Positions 1 through 7,270 of a DNA stretch of 10,489 nucleotides are shown here, in pieces. The translations under genes and the position numbers were made by a program. This DNA comes from GCA-2861595 sp035525365 (GTDB lineage: Bacteria; Actinomycetota; Acidimicrobiia; Acidimicrobiales; GCA-2861595). The notes beneath the pieces are model-generated. The model ran no database searches. It had not been told where the DNA came from and saw only the letters and a program-made list of their open reading frames with translations. Within the stretch, counting starts at the first letter, position 1, and each line of letters opens with the position of its first letter. The stretch is from the NCBI GenBank assembly GCA_035525365.1, contig DATLEK010000112.1, forward strand, positions 1 to 10,489, written 5' to 3'.

Positions 1-47
1 GATCAGGTGCTGCGTCTTCTCGACGACACCCGGGTGCCGTTCGACAA
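1..47 (+). pseudogene. IS66 family transposase, upstream fragment (cut by RIT element)
   Basis: Frame 1 from the window edge reads DQVLRLLDDTRVPFDN, which I recognise as the stretch of IS66 transposases (DDE_Tnp_IS66 domain) just before the conserved DNN.AER..R motif. Similarity stops at the CGACAA at 42-47, after which the RIT element begins. The rest of the protein resumes in the same frame at 3385. The gene also continues beyond the left edge, so its length and 5' end cannot be seen. The product would be a DDE transposase for an IS66-type insertion sequence, and it is inactivated here by the insertion. Confidence 0.85.
42..47. repeat. CGACAA direct repeat, left boundary of the RIT insertion
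   Basis: CGACAA occurs here and at 3384-3389, at the two junctions between IS66 and RIT sequence. One copy belongs to the IS66 gene (codons for D and N). The second is either a target duplication or, more likely for tyrosine recombinases, the 6-bp overlap region shared by both att sites. Confidence 0.8.
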
Positions 48-77
48 TTATGCCGAGGTCGCAGTTATGCCGAAGTC
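42..77. repeat. RIT left terminal inverted repeat (36 bp)
   Basis: This is a perfect inverted match to 3328-3363. It contains two direct copies of TTATGCCGA (48-56 and 65-73), a 17-bp period, preceded by CGACAA (42-47). The 17-bp spacing of identical 9-mers looks like binding sites for tyrosine recombinases: the outer copy as core arm, the inner one as accessory arm. Confidence 0.9.
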
Positions 78-105
78 CACGCGAAGGCGCTGGTCGGGAC
101 GAGCA

Positions 106-119
106 GAGTTCGGCATAAC
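106..119. repeat. RIT left subterminal repeat, inverted copy
   Basis: GAGTTCGGCATAAC is the exact reverse complement of 3276-3289 at the other end. Its core, 110-118, is the 9-mer in the opposite orientation to the two outer copies. It touches the stop codon of recombinase C (119-121), so the coding region runs right up to the recombination site. Confidence 0.85.
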
Positions 120-1111
120 TACAGCGCCTCCAGGAACGCCAGGACCCTGTCGGGTGGGGAGTAGCGGCCTGGCTTGGTGCGCGGCGGGGTGGTCCGTTCG
201 AGGGCTCGCTGTTTGAGGCCAAGGTCGGCGTGAAGGTAGTGGCGGGTGGCGGCCGGGGAGGCATGGCCGAGCCAGAGGGCGATGGTGGTGATGTCGAGAC
301 CGCTGGCGAGCATCCGCATGGCGCAGGTGTGCCTCAGCGTGTGAGGAGTGACAGTCTTGGCCTTGAGGGACGGTGCCTGGGCCACGGCGTTGGCCGTGTG
401 CAGCGCGACGCGCTGCGCGACGGCATCGACGCTCATCGGGGAGCGGCGGCCTCGGCCAGCGAACACCGGGTCGTCGGTGGGGGCAGGGTTGGCTCGTGCC
501 CAGGCGGCGAGAACAGAGGCGGTGGTCTTGTCGAGGGGCATGATCCTGTGCTTGCGTCCTTTGCCGATCACGGCGATGTGGGCCGGCCGGCTGGTCGACA
601 GGTCGAGGCGGCGGAGGCCGACGAGCTCGCCCACGCGGATGCCGGTGGTGATCATGACCAGCAGCCAGGCGTGGTCGCGCTGGCCGCTCCAGGTTCGGCG
701 GTCGGGTGCGGCGAGGACGGCGTCAACCTCGGCGTCGTCGAGGTAGGTGACGCCGGTCCGGGCCGTGCTCTTGGTGGGGATGGCCAGGACGCGGGCGATC
801 TGCTCGGCGTGCTCGGGGTGGCGGAAGGCGGCGTAGCCGAACAGGGAGTGGATGGCCGCCAGGCGGGCGTTGCGGGTGGCGGCGCCGACGTGGCGCTTCT
901 GTTCCAGCATCCCCAAGAACCCGACGATGGTCTGGTCGTCGAGGTGAGCCAGATCCAGCTGGGCCGGCCGCACGCCGTGACGCTCGTAGGCGTAGCCGAG
1001 CAGGAGACGCATGCAGTCCCGGTAGGCGGCGACGGTGTTGGGGCTGGCGCCCCGCTGGCCGATGAGGTGGTCGGTGAACCACGATTGCAGGGTCGGGGCC
1101 AGGACGGTCAC
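119..1111 (-). CDS. RIT tyrosine recombinase, third gene (RitC-like)
   Basis: A phage-integrase-fold site-specific recombinase of 330 residues, a usual length for the family. An N-terminal SAM-like (core-binding) domain spans about residues 5-105, and the catalytic domain about 120-300. The catalytic set is visible: R159 (TTGIRVGEL), K184 (GKGRKHR), H257 and R260 (HTLRH), H283 (LGH) and the nucleophile Y292 (RHYLHADL). It starts with GTG in a GTGA overlap with the stop of the second recombinase, so it is translationally coupled as the last gene of the trio. Its stop codon touches the left subterminal repeat. It probably acts with the two upstream recombinases on the element ends. The division of labour is unknown. 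Confidence 0.93.
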   Translation of the reverse strand: MTVLAPTLQSWFTDHLIGQRGASPNTVAAYRDCMRLLLGYAYERHGVRPAQLDLAHLDDQTIVGFLGMLEQKRHVGAATRNARLAAIHSLFGYAAFRHPEHAEQIARVLAIPTKSTARTGVTYLDDAEVDAVLAAPDRRTWSGQRDHAWLLVMITTGIRVGELVGLRRLDLSTSRPAHIAVIGKGRKHRIMPLDKTTASVLAAWARANPAPTDDPVFAGRGRRSPMSVDAVAQRVALHTANAVAQAPSLKAKTVTPHTLRHTCAMRMLASGLDITTIALWLGHASPAATRHYLHADLGLKQRALERTTPPRTKPGRYSPPDRVLAFLEAL

Positions 1112-2019
1112 CGTGTCCTCCTTCGCAGGGTTGCGGCCATGCGATCGGAGACGGCGGACATGAGCTCCGGGCTGGCGGTCAGGTACCAGTAGGTGTTGAG
1201 CGGGTCCTTGTGGCCCAAGAAGGTGGAGACGACCGCGATACGGGCGTCGACATCGAGCCCCCGGCGGTGGGCATCGACCAGGGCGTCGACCGCCAGGGTG
1301 TGGCGGAAGGCGTGCAGCCTCGGTGGGCCGGCACCTTGCTGGGGGGCGAGCGCAGCGGTGGCGACGACCCGGCGGAACCCGGCATGGGCAGCGTTGCGGG
1401 CCAGGCGCTGGCCGGTGCGGCCCACGAGCAGCGGGCCGCTCGTGCGGCCGTCGCAGTAGGCGCGCAGCTCGGCGGCGGTGCTGGGATGCACGGGCACCAG
1501 ACGTTGGCGGTCGAGCTTGCCCCGAACGGTGAGGACGAGCCCGGGGCTGTCGAGGTCCTCCACGTCGACACGCAGTGCCTCACCGCTTCGAAGCCCCGTG
1601 ACGTGGAGCAGGCCGATGAGGATGTACATGGCGTCGGCCAACCAGCGCTCGGGGATGCTCCGGGCGGCGGCCATGAGCTGGTCGACCTGGGCCGATGAGT
1701 ACAAGAAGGGGTTGACCCGCTGGTAGCCGCCGCGGATCAGCCCTGGCGGTATCTCCTCTGCGGCGGCCTGGTCGACCGCCCGGAGCCAGGAGGCGAAAGC
1801 CCTGATCGCCCCGAGGCGCCAGGCGTGGGTGGCGCGGCTGACCTCCGGGCCGCGTTGGGCGAACGCGACGGCGTCGGCGACGGTGATGCGATCGGCACCT
1901 GTGGCGTGCAGGGTGTTGACGAACCGCTCGAGCAGAGCGCCTTCGTCGCGCAGCTTGTAGCCCCGGGCCCGCCGCTGCTCGAGGTACTCGCCGGCCGCCA
2001 CCCGCAGGTCGGCGCTCAT
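1108..2019 (-). CDS. RIT tyrosine recombinase, second gene (RitB-like)
   Basis: A tyrosine site-specific recombinase of 303 residues. I chose the ATG at 2019 because it forms an ATGA with the TGA of the first recombinase; an in-frame start 18 bases further upstream is possible but less natural. The N-terminal core-binding domain is about residues 5-95 and the catalytic domain about 105-290. Catalytic residues are R144 (TGLRSGEA), K168 (GKLDRQR), H236 and R239 (HAFRH), H270 (LGH) and Y279 in NTYWYL; Y279 sits nine residues after H270, as in the two partners. All expected residues are present, so it should be active. It ends in a GTGA overlap with the third recombinase. Confidence 0.92.
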   Translation of the reverse strand: MSADLRVAAGEYLEQRRARGYKLRDEGALLERFVNTLHATGADRITVADAVAFAQRGPEVSRATHAWRLGAIRAFASWLRAVDQAAAEEIPPGLIRGGYQRVNPFLYSSAQVDQLMAAARSIPERWLADAMYILIGLLHVTGLRSGEALRVDVEDLDSPGLVLTVRGKLDRQRLVPVHPSTAAELRAYCDGRTSGPLLVGRTGQRLARNAAHAGFRRVVATAALAPQQGAGPPRLHAFRHTLAVDALVDAHRRGLDVDARIAVVSTFLGHKDPLNTYWYLTASPELMSAVSDRMAATLRRRTR

Positions 2020-3227
2020 CGCTGGCCCCTCGGCCACGGGCGGGCCAGGACGGCCATTCCGGCGAGGTCAGCGCGGGCGTAGACGGCGGTGGCCGACGCG
2101 TTCGAGTGGCGCAACAGTTGGCCGGCCTCGACCAGGCCGCCTCCGCCGGCGATCACCCCCATCGCCGCGGTGTGGCGCAGCCGGTGGGCCGCCCCCGGCC
2201 CGGGGATCCCCGCCCGGCGCATGGCGTGGCCGACCATCGTCGTGACCGCGGTCGCCTTGATCGGGACGTGGGGGGCGTCGATGGACAAGAACACCGCTCG
2301 GTGACCGGTTCCGCTCGGGCGTCCCGCTCGCAGGTAGGCGACGAGCGCCTCGCCGACGTCGACGGGCAGCGGGAGATCGTCGACCCTGCCTCGCTTGCCG
2401 GCGACGGTGATCGTGCCCGCCCGCCAGTTCAGATCCTCCAACCGCAGCGAGGCCGCCTCCCCGGCGCGCAGGCCGAGCCTGAGCATCAACGCGACCAGGG
2501 CCCGGTCGCGCAGGTGGGCCGCAGGATCGGTCGACAGCGACGCGTGCAGCGCGGCCACCTCCGAGGCGCTCAGTCCGCGAGGAGGCGGCGGCCCGGCGGG
2601 GGCGTACATCGAGGCCACCCGCTCGTGCAGCGGCAACGGGATCAGGTGTCGGCTCCACAACCAGCGCAGCAGCGCCCGGACGGCGTTGATCCGCACCTGC
2701 ACCGACCTGGGCTTGTGGGTAGCCGCCCGTTCGTCGATGAACTCCCTCACCCGCTCTGCCGTCAGCGACATCCACGGCTCGGTACCAACCGACCAGACCA
2801 GCGGGCGGACCTGGGAGCAGTAGCTGGCCACCGTGGCCTCCGACAGCCCACGTTGCTGGCGCAGGTACTCCTCGAACTCGGCCAGGACCCGTGCCGGGCC
2901 CTGCGTCACCGCCTTCGGTGATGCAGGTGGGGCCACACCCTGATCACGCAGCACGCCCAGCAGCGGTGCCATGGCCCGTGACGACCGCAACGTCTGGGCC
3001 CGGAGCCGACGCTGCGACAGGTAGCGCTCGACGACGTCGTCATCCAGCGCGGCCAGGCCGATCCCATGATCGCCGAGCCACCCCGACAGGTCGCGCAACA
3101 TCCGCATCTGCCCGTCGATGGTCCGGGTCGAGTAGCCCCGTTCCCAGAGCACCTCGGCGAAGCCCTCGGCCACTGGGGCCAAAGGACCACGCACTGGCAC
3201 GAACTTGCCCACGTAGTAACCCGACAT
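2016..3227 (-). CDS. RIT tyrosine recombinase, first gene (RitA-like)
   Basis: The largest of the three recombinases, 403 residues. It has an extra N-terminal segment (about residues 1-110) before a core-binding SAM-like domain (about 110-205). The catalytic domain (about 215-395) shows R254 (LGLRAGEA), K278 (GKRGR), H348 and R351 (HRLRH), H374 (RHSN) and Y383 (ATAVYAR). The ATG at 3227 is preceded on the minus strand by a purine-rich GAGGAGAGAGGAGAC, a good Shine-Dalgarno. It is the promoter-proximal gene of a three-gene operon. The promoter must lie between here and the right end of the element, so transcription probably starts in or beside the right terminal repeats. I could not assign a clear -35/-10 pair. 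Confidence 0.93.
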   Translation of the reverse strand: MSGYYVGKFVPVRGPLAPVAEGFAEVLWERGYSTRTIDGQMRMLRDLSGWLGDHGIGLAALDDDVVERYLSQRRLRAQTLRSSRAMAPLLGVLRDQGVAPPASPKAVTQGPARVLAEFEEYLRQQRGLSEATVASYCSQVRPLVWSVGTEPWMSLTAERVREFIDERAATHKPRSVQVRINAVRALLRWLWSRHLIPLPLHERVASMYAPAGPPPPRGLSASEVAALHASLSTDPAAHLRDRALVALMLRLGLRAGEAASLRLEDLNWRAGTITVAGKRGRVDDLPLPVDVGEALVAYLRAGRPSGTGHRAVFLSIDAPHVPIKATAVTTMVGHAMRRAGIPGPGAAHRLRHTAAMGVIAGGGGLVEAGQLLRHSNASATAVYARADLAGMAVLARPWPRGQR

Positions 3228-3275
3228 GGCGTCTCCTCTCTCCTCGGAGACACCAGCGTCGCCAGGGCCACGCGT

Positions 3276-3289
3276 GTTATGCCGAACTC
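3276..3289. repeat. RIT right subterminal repeat, inverted copy
   Basis: GTTATGCCGAACTC is the exact reverse complement of 106-119. The gap to the next 9-mer is 46 bp here but 36 bp at the left end, so the two ends differ by about one helical turn. It lies in the leader of the first recombinase gene and could act as an operator. Confidence 0.85.
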
Positions 3290-3327
3290 AGCCCCGCCAA
3301 GAGCCCGTTCCCGCTGGCTGCCCTCGC

Positions 3328-3363
3328 GACTTCGGCATAACTGCGACCTCGGCATAATTGTCG
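3328..3363. repeat. RIT right terminal inverted repeat (36 bp)
   Basis: This is a perfect inverted match to 42-77, with copies of TCGGCATAA at 3332-3340 and 3349-3357, followed by TTGTCG (3358-3363), the reverse complement of the flanking CGACAA. Unlike the left end, it is not directly followed by IS66 sequence: 20 further bases of element-like sequence follow. Confidence 0.9.
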
Positions 3364-3383
3364 TTATTCCGATGTCGGCATAA
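3364..3383. repeat. Extra core-like palindrome at the RIT right boundary
   Basis: TTATTCCGA, TG, then TCGGCATAA: two inverted 9-mers (one mismatch) separated by 2 bp. The left 9-mer, together with TCGGCATAA at 3349-3357, also forms a core-type site around the 6-bp TTGTCG. It may be a scar of an earlier insertion or the true asymmetric end of the element. Confidence 0.7.
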
Positions 3384-3389
3384 CGACAA
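3384..3389. repeat. CGACAA direct repeat, right boundary of the RIT insertion
   Basis: The right-hand partner of 42-47. The sequence after it (CAACACCGCC) continues the IS66 reading frame exactly where the left fragment stops. Confidence 0.8.
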
Positions 3390-3597
3390 CAACACCGCCG
3401 AGAGGGCTCTTCGGATGGTGAAGCTGCACGACAAGATCAGCGGGACCTTCCGCAGCGACTCCGGAGCCGAGGCGTTCGCCACCATCCGCAGCTACATCCA
3501 AACTGCTGCCCTCAACGGTCACAACCGGCTCGACGTCCTCCGCCAGCTGTTCAAAACCGGGCCTTGGTTACCCGCCTATCCGGCGGGAGCCACCTGA
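3385..3597 (+). pseudogene. IS66 family transposase, C-terminal fragment
   Basis: The frame reads DNNTAERALRMVKLHDKISGTFRSDSG and continues through a region typical of the IS66 C terminus (AFATIRSYIQTAALNGHNRLDVLRQLF, then PWLP) to a TGA at 3595-3597. It lies in the same reading phase as the fragment at 1-47 once the RIT element is removed. The conserved glutamate of the AER motif, probably the third acidic residue of the DDE site, is in this piece. The fragment has no start of its own; the open frame leftwards to 3358 is RIT end sequence. The gene is inactivated by the insertion and shows no other visible damage. I could not identify the right terminal repeat of the IS66 element in the following 90 bases. 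Confidence 0.88.
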
Positions 3598-3689
3598 CTG
3601 GTTACGACAGATCGAGGGGTTGGAAGTGATGCGGTCAAGCCGAGACATTGGACACAGCGTAGGTGCTCACCGCGTGGCGAACGGCGACT

Positions 3690-4714
3690 TCAGCGGCCCG
3701 GCTCGATCGTGATGCGGGTCGGCACAAAGCTGAATACCCAACCTCCCTGGCCGACGGCGAGGCTCTGCGGTTCTCGGTAGGCAGACAGTCGGTAGCTCTC
3801 TGACGCCGGGTCCCAGGTGGCCGCGAAGTCGTGGCCGGCCACTTGCGCAGGACCGGTGGCCGAGGGGTTGCCCACCATGGAAGCGTGATAGGCGGCCAGA
3901 GACATGCTGGCCGACGTGGCCGTCTCGGCAAGCTCGACAACTCGAGAGCACGGGGACCAGGCCCAATAGCCACGGCCGCTGACGAGTGGATCGTCGCCGG
4001 TGTGGCTGGTGTAGTCCGTACCGGCGCCCTGGTCGAACCAGCCGTAGAGCGCGGCACCCGCCCCGAGAGTCGTCCCTCCCGGGAAGCCGATGAGGGAGTA
4101 CCGGCCCCCGGCCATGGACACCTGGCCCGGGCCCGCAGTTGGCGCGGTGCTGCAAGCCGTCGTCGGAACGGGCGAGGATGCCGTCATTGCCGAGACTCCT
4201 TCCGAGACCGGGCCGGCGCCGATGTGGTTCACCGCCCGCACCGCGTAGTGGTAGGTCGTGGCCGGTGCCAGGTCCCCCACTGCCAAGTGGAGTTCCTCGC
4301 CCACAGCCCGCGGCACGAACTCGCACCTGGTCCCACAGAGAGTCGTGGCTTCATCAAATGACGCGTCGTCATTGATAGGACTTGGCGACTGCTTCACCAC
4401 GTAGCTCGACGCCGGCGGCGGGAACTCCCCGTCGGATGCCGGCGCTGCCCAGCTCAGATCGGCGGCGGAGTCGGACACGGCCGTGGCAACGAGGTTCTCG
4501 ACCCGGCCCGGCAGCTGGGACACCGAGTAGTGGTAGAGCGTGGCCGGCCTGGGCTTCAGTGCCGCCGAGGTTCCATCAGCTGTCTCCACCACCACCTCGG
4601 CAGCTCCGCTCCGCCGGCGGGGGATGACGGCGGTGATCTCGGTGGGGGAGCGGACCGTGAATGTCGTGGGCACGCCGCCGATGCCCACCGACCGGACATC
4701 GTAGAAACGCGGGC
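3690..4714 (-). CDS. Kelch/IPT protein, C-terminal segment with FN3 and duplicated module
   Basis: About 340 residues in the third frame. It completes the third IPT domain (FYDVRSVGIGGVPTTFTV). A fibronectin type III domain follows (GRVENLVATAVSDSAADLSW to TTYHYAVRAVNHIGAGPVSE), with a cysteine pair CGTRC in one loop. The last 150 residues hold two similar modules: one reads YSLIGFP, LYGWFDQGAG, then GRGYWAW; the other reads SMVGNPS, ATWDPASESYR, then GQGGWVF. They resemble the terminal W-N-L/GYW modules of secreted bacterial proteins. The internal ATG at 4688 is unlikely to be a true start because it cuts the IPT domain. Confidence 0.78.
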
Positions 4715-7270
4715 GCGGATCGTCACCGATCCGCCTCCGGTGCTCGGTCCCGAACCGGGGTCGAAACCCGTTACCTTGTGGGTAGGCCTGTAGATCTGGT
4801 CCGGCTCAACCAGGTCGTTCACCTGGTTATGGCTGTCTGCTTTCCAGCTGTAGCCGCCGGCCAGCAGTACCGTGCTGCACCACCGCGCCGCGTCGGACGC
4901 CGCTTGGCTCCGGCACGCCGGGCCGGTGAGCAGGGTGGCGCTGTGGAGGCCCCGGCCGCCGGTCAGCGACAAAGTGTGGTCCCACCGGCCGGCTACCGGA
5001 TCGAAGATTTCCGCCGACGTCAGTGACGGGAGGCGGGTGTCGTGGAAGGGCAGGGCACCGCCCGCAGCCATCACCGTGCCGTCCGGCAGCAGGGTGGCGG
5101 TGTGGCCGACCCGCCCCTCGTGCAAGGTCGAGGTTGTCGGGCTCCAGGTGCCCGCCGCCGGGTCGTACAGCTCGCTCGACTCGATCGTCAGGTAGGGATG
5201 GCCGTTTGCGCCGCCGGTGGCCAGCACCTTCCCACAGTTGGTCCCGCACGGCTCGACGTCGAGCTCAGTGGCCGTGTGCCCGAGCCGAGCGACCGACATC
5301 TCGCCGGTGGGGCTCCACAACCCCGTGGCCGGATCGTACAGCTCGGCCGACGTGAGTGCCGTTTCGCCCGGGCACGACGGCGAGGGTGGGCGCCGATCGC
5401 ATGTTGCAGCTCCGACCCCGCCGGCCGGACCGAGGCCGCCCGTCACCAGGACCTGTCCGCAGTACCCGGGTGGGCCCGACTGGTGGCAGGCGGGGCCGTC
5501 GAGCAGGGTGGCGCTGTGGTTGGTCCTCGCCGTGCCCATCGCACCGGTGGCCTTCCAGACACCTGAGACGGCGTCGTACAACTCCGCCGACGCGATCGGC
5601 GGCCGCTCGAGCTCCTGCGTCGCGCCGCCGGCCACCAGGACCGTGCCGCAGTAGGCCGGCGGTAACGCCGCGCGGCATGCCGGCCCGTCGAGGAGCGTGG
5701 CGGTGTGCGAGAGCCGGAATTCGGTCAGCCGGCCGAGGGTGGGAGCCCATGTTCCCGCTACCGGGTCATAGACCTCGGCGGTCGTGACGCCTCCGCCTCC
5801 CCGCCGTCCGCCGGCCACGAGCACCCGACCACACGGATAGGCGAGGTCGGCGATGGAGCCTGATGCACAACGTGAACCGTCGAGCAAGGTGGCAGTGAAG
5901 AAGTACCGTCCGCCCGTGGTCATGGATCCCGTGGTTGTCAAGGAACGGTCGCCCGGTTTGTAGAGCTGAGCAGTGTCGAGCGCCTGGGTGGAGTCCGCCT
6001 TGAAGTCAGTGGTGCCGCCGGCCACCAACACCTCACCGCACGGGTAGCCCGCCGGCGGGTCAGCTGGTCCCCGGCACAATGTCGGATCGAGGAGCACCGC
6101 CTCGTGGGCGTAGCGCCCGATCGTCTCGGACAGGGGTGCCCAGGTGCTCGTCTCGTAGGAGAAGGTCGATACCTCCGACGGCACCGAGGTGGCCTCGGGC
6201 GTGCTCACTCTCACCTCGACGACGCCCTGGGCGCTCGGTGGCGTGGTGACGGTGATCGTCGTGCCGCCTCTCGTCGTGCCGCTGCCCGGGCTCACGCCGG
6301 TGACGCCCAGGGCCGGCCGGGGCGCCCTGCGGTCGAACAGTTCGGCCGCCGCCGTGGATCCGCCGCCACCCACCAGCAGCACCGTGCCGTCGAGCAGGCC
6401 GACGGCGACATGTGTGCCGCGTGCGTGGGCCATCGGCGGCCCCGGCGACCACGATTCGCTGGCCGGGTCGAACACCTCGGTGGAGATGACGTGCTCGGAA
6501 TTGATCGGGCCCATGGTGATGCCGCCGGCCACCAGCACCATTCCGCAGTAGGCGCCGCAGTCGTGCTCCAGCAGGGTGGCGCTGGTCTGCTCCCGCGGCG
6601 TCCCCATGGCGCCGGCCGGGCTCCAGGCGCCGACGCCGCCGTCGGCCTCGGGGTCGAAGACCTCGGCGTCGGCCCGGGTGGAGCTTCCGCCGGTGGCCAG
6701 TACCCGCCCATCGGGCAACCGGGTCATGTGAAAGGGGCCGCGTGTGCTCACCATGGCGCCGGCCGGGCGCCAGGCGCCGGCGGCGCCCTTCGGCCCGGGA
6801 ACGAAGATGTCGGACGGGAAAGGCGGCTCGTCGGCCGCATCGGCAACGAGCACCGTTCCGTCTGCCAGTAGAATGGCACTATGGCCAATGCGGATCTTGC
6901 CCATCGTCCCGGCGTCCCGCCACGACCCCCGCCCTGCGTTGGCGACGGGGTCGAAGAGGAGGGCTGAGTCGAGCGAAGTCGTCTGGCTGAAACCTGCAGG
7001 ATAGGGGACGGACTCCTCCCGGCCATCGCCGTCGATGTCGTCGGCAACCTTGATCGGCGGTAACGGCTCGTCGCCATCTCCACCGCTCAACAGCACCTCA
7101 CCGTTGACGAGCAGGGTGGCTGTGTGGCGATTCCGCGCGCTGGGCATCGGCGTCGCCGCTGCCCACTTTCCGACAATCGGGTCGTACAGCTCAGTCGAGG
7201 CGAGGGTGACGCTCTGATGGGTGCTGTCGCTGACAGGATCGTCGGGCCCTTTGTTGGTACCACCGGCAAC
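4715..7270 (-). CDS. Kelch/IPT protein, middle segment with two kelch propellers
   Basis: About 850 residues in the second frame, which is open from 7345 to 4556 although only this part matches the protein's domains. It holds the rest of kelch repeat 2 to repeat 7, an IPT domain (GVTGVSPGSGTTRGGTTITV, about residue 530 of the whole), kelch repeats 8-14, and the first half of a third IPT domain. Each repeat shows H.A.LL..G.VLVAGG, then AELYDP, then TW with a following R.HTAT, the kelch/galactose-oxidase-like pattern. Repeats 6, 8-12 and 14 carry an extra loop with two cysteines just before the VLVAGG strand, for example CGAYCGMVLVAGG. Confidence 0.82.

Larger units (their letters stand above)
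48..3383. mobile_element. Recombinase-in-trio (RIT) element inserted in an IS66 transposase gene
   Basis: Three consecutive, overlapping tyrosine recombinase genes lie between inverted ends, which is the defining layout of RIT elements. A perfect 36-bp inverted repeat pairs 42-77 with 3328-3363. A third copy of the core 9-mer lies inward on each side in opposite orientation (110-118 and 3277-3285). A direct CGACAA flanks both outer boundaries (42-47 and 3384-3389). Deleting 3342 bp (the element plus one CGACAA) rejoins the two IS66 pieces in frame as VPFDNNTAER, so the boundaries are supported by the disrupted host gene as well as by the repeats. No cargo gene is present; the recombinases fill the element. 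RIT elements are a known class, but their transposition mechanism is poorly described. Confidence 0.9.

Noticed and set aside
230..1192. 320-codon plus-strand frame opposite the third recombinase
   Set aside because: Glycine, valine and alanine-rich low-complexity translation, the usual complement of a GC-rich gene; the minus strand holds intact catalytic motifs.
2106..2921. 271-codon plus-strand frame opposite the first recombinase
   Set aside because: Arginine, glycine and proline-rich shadow with no domain pattern; the opposite frame is a complete tyrosine recombinase.
3358..3384. TTG start that would make the IS66 C-terminal fragment a stand-alone gene
   Set aside because: The first nine codons are RIT terminal repeat sequence; the true protein begins before the window.
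3598..3689. Right terminal repeat of the IS66 element (a TTAC at 3602-3605)
   Set aside because: Only four bases match the usual IS66 end, it is very close to the stop codon, and the left end is outside the window for comparison.
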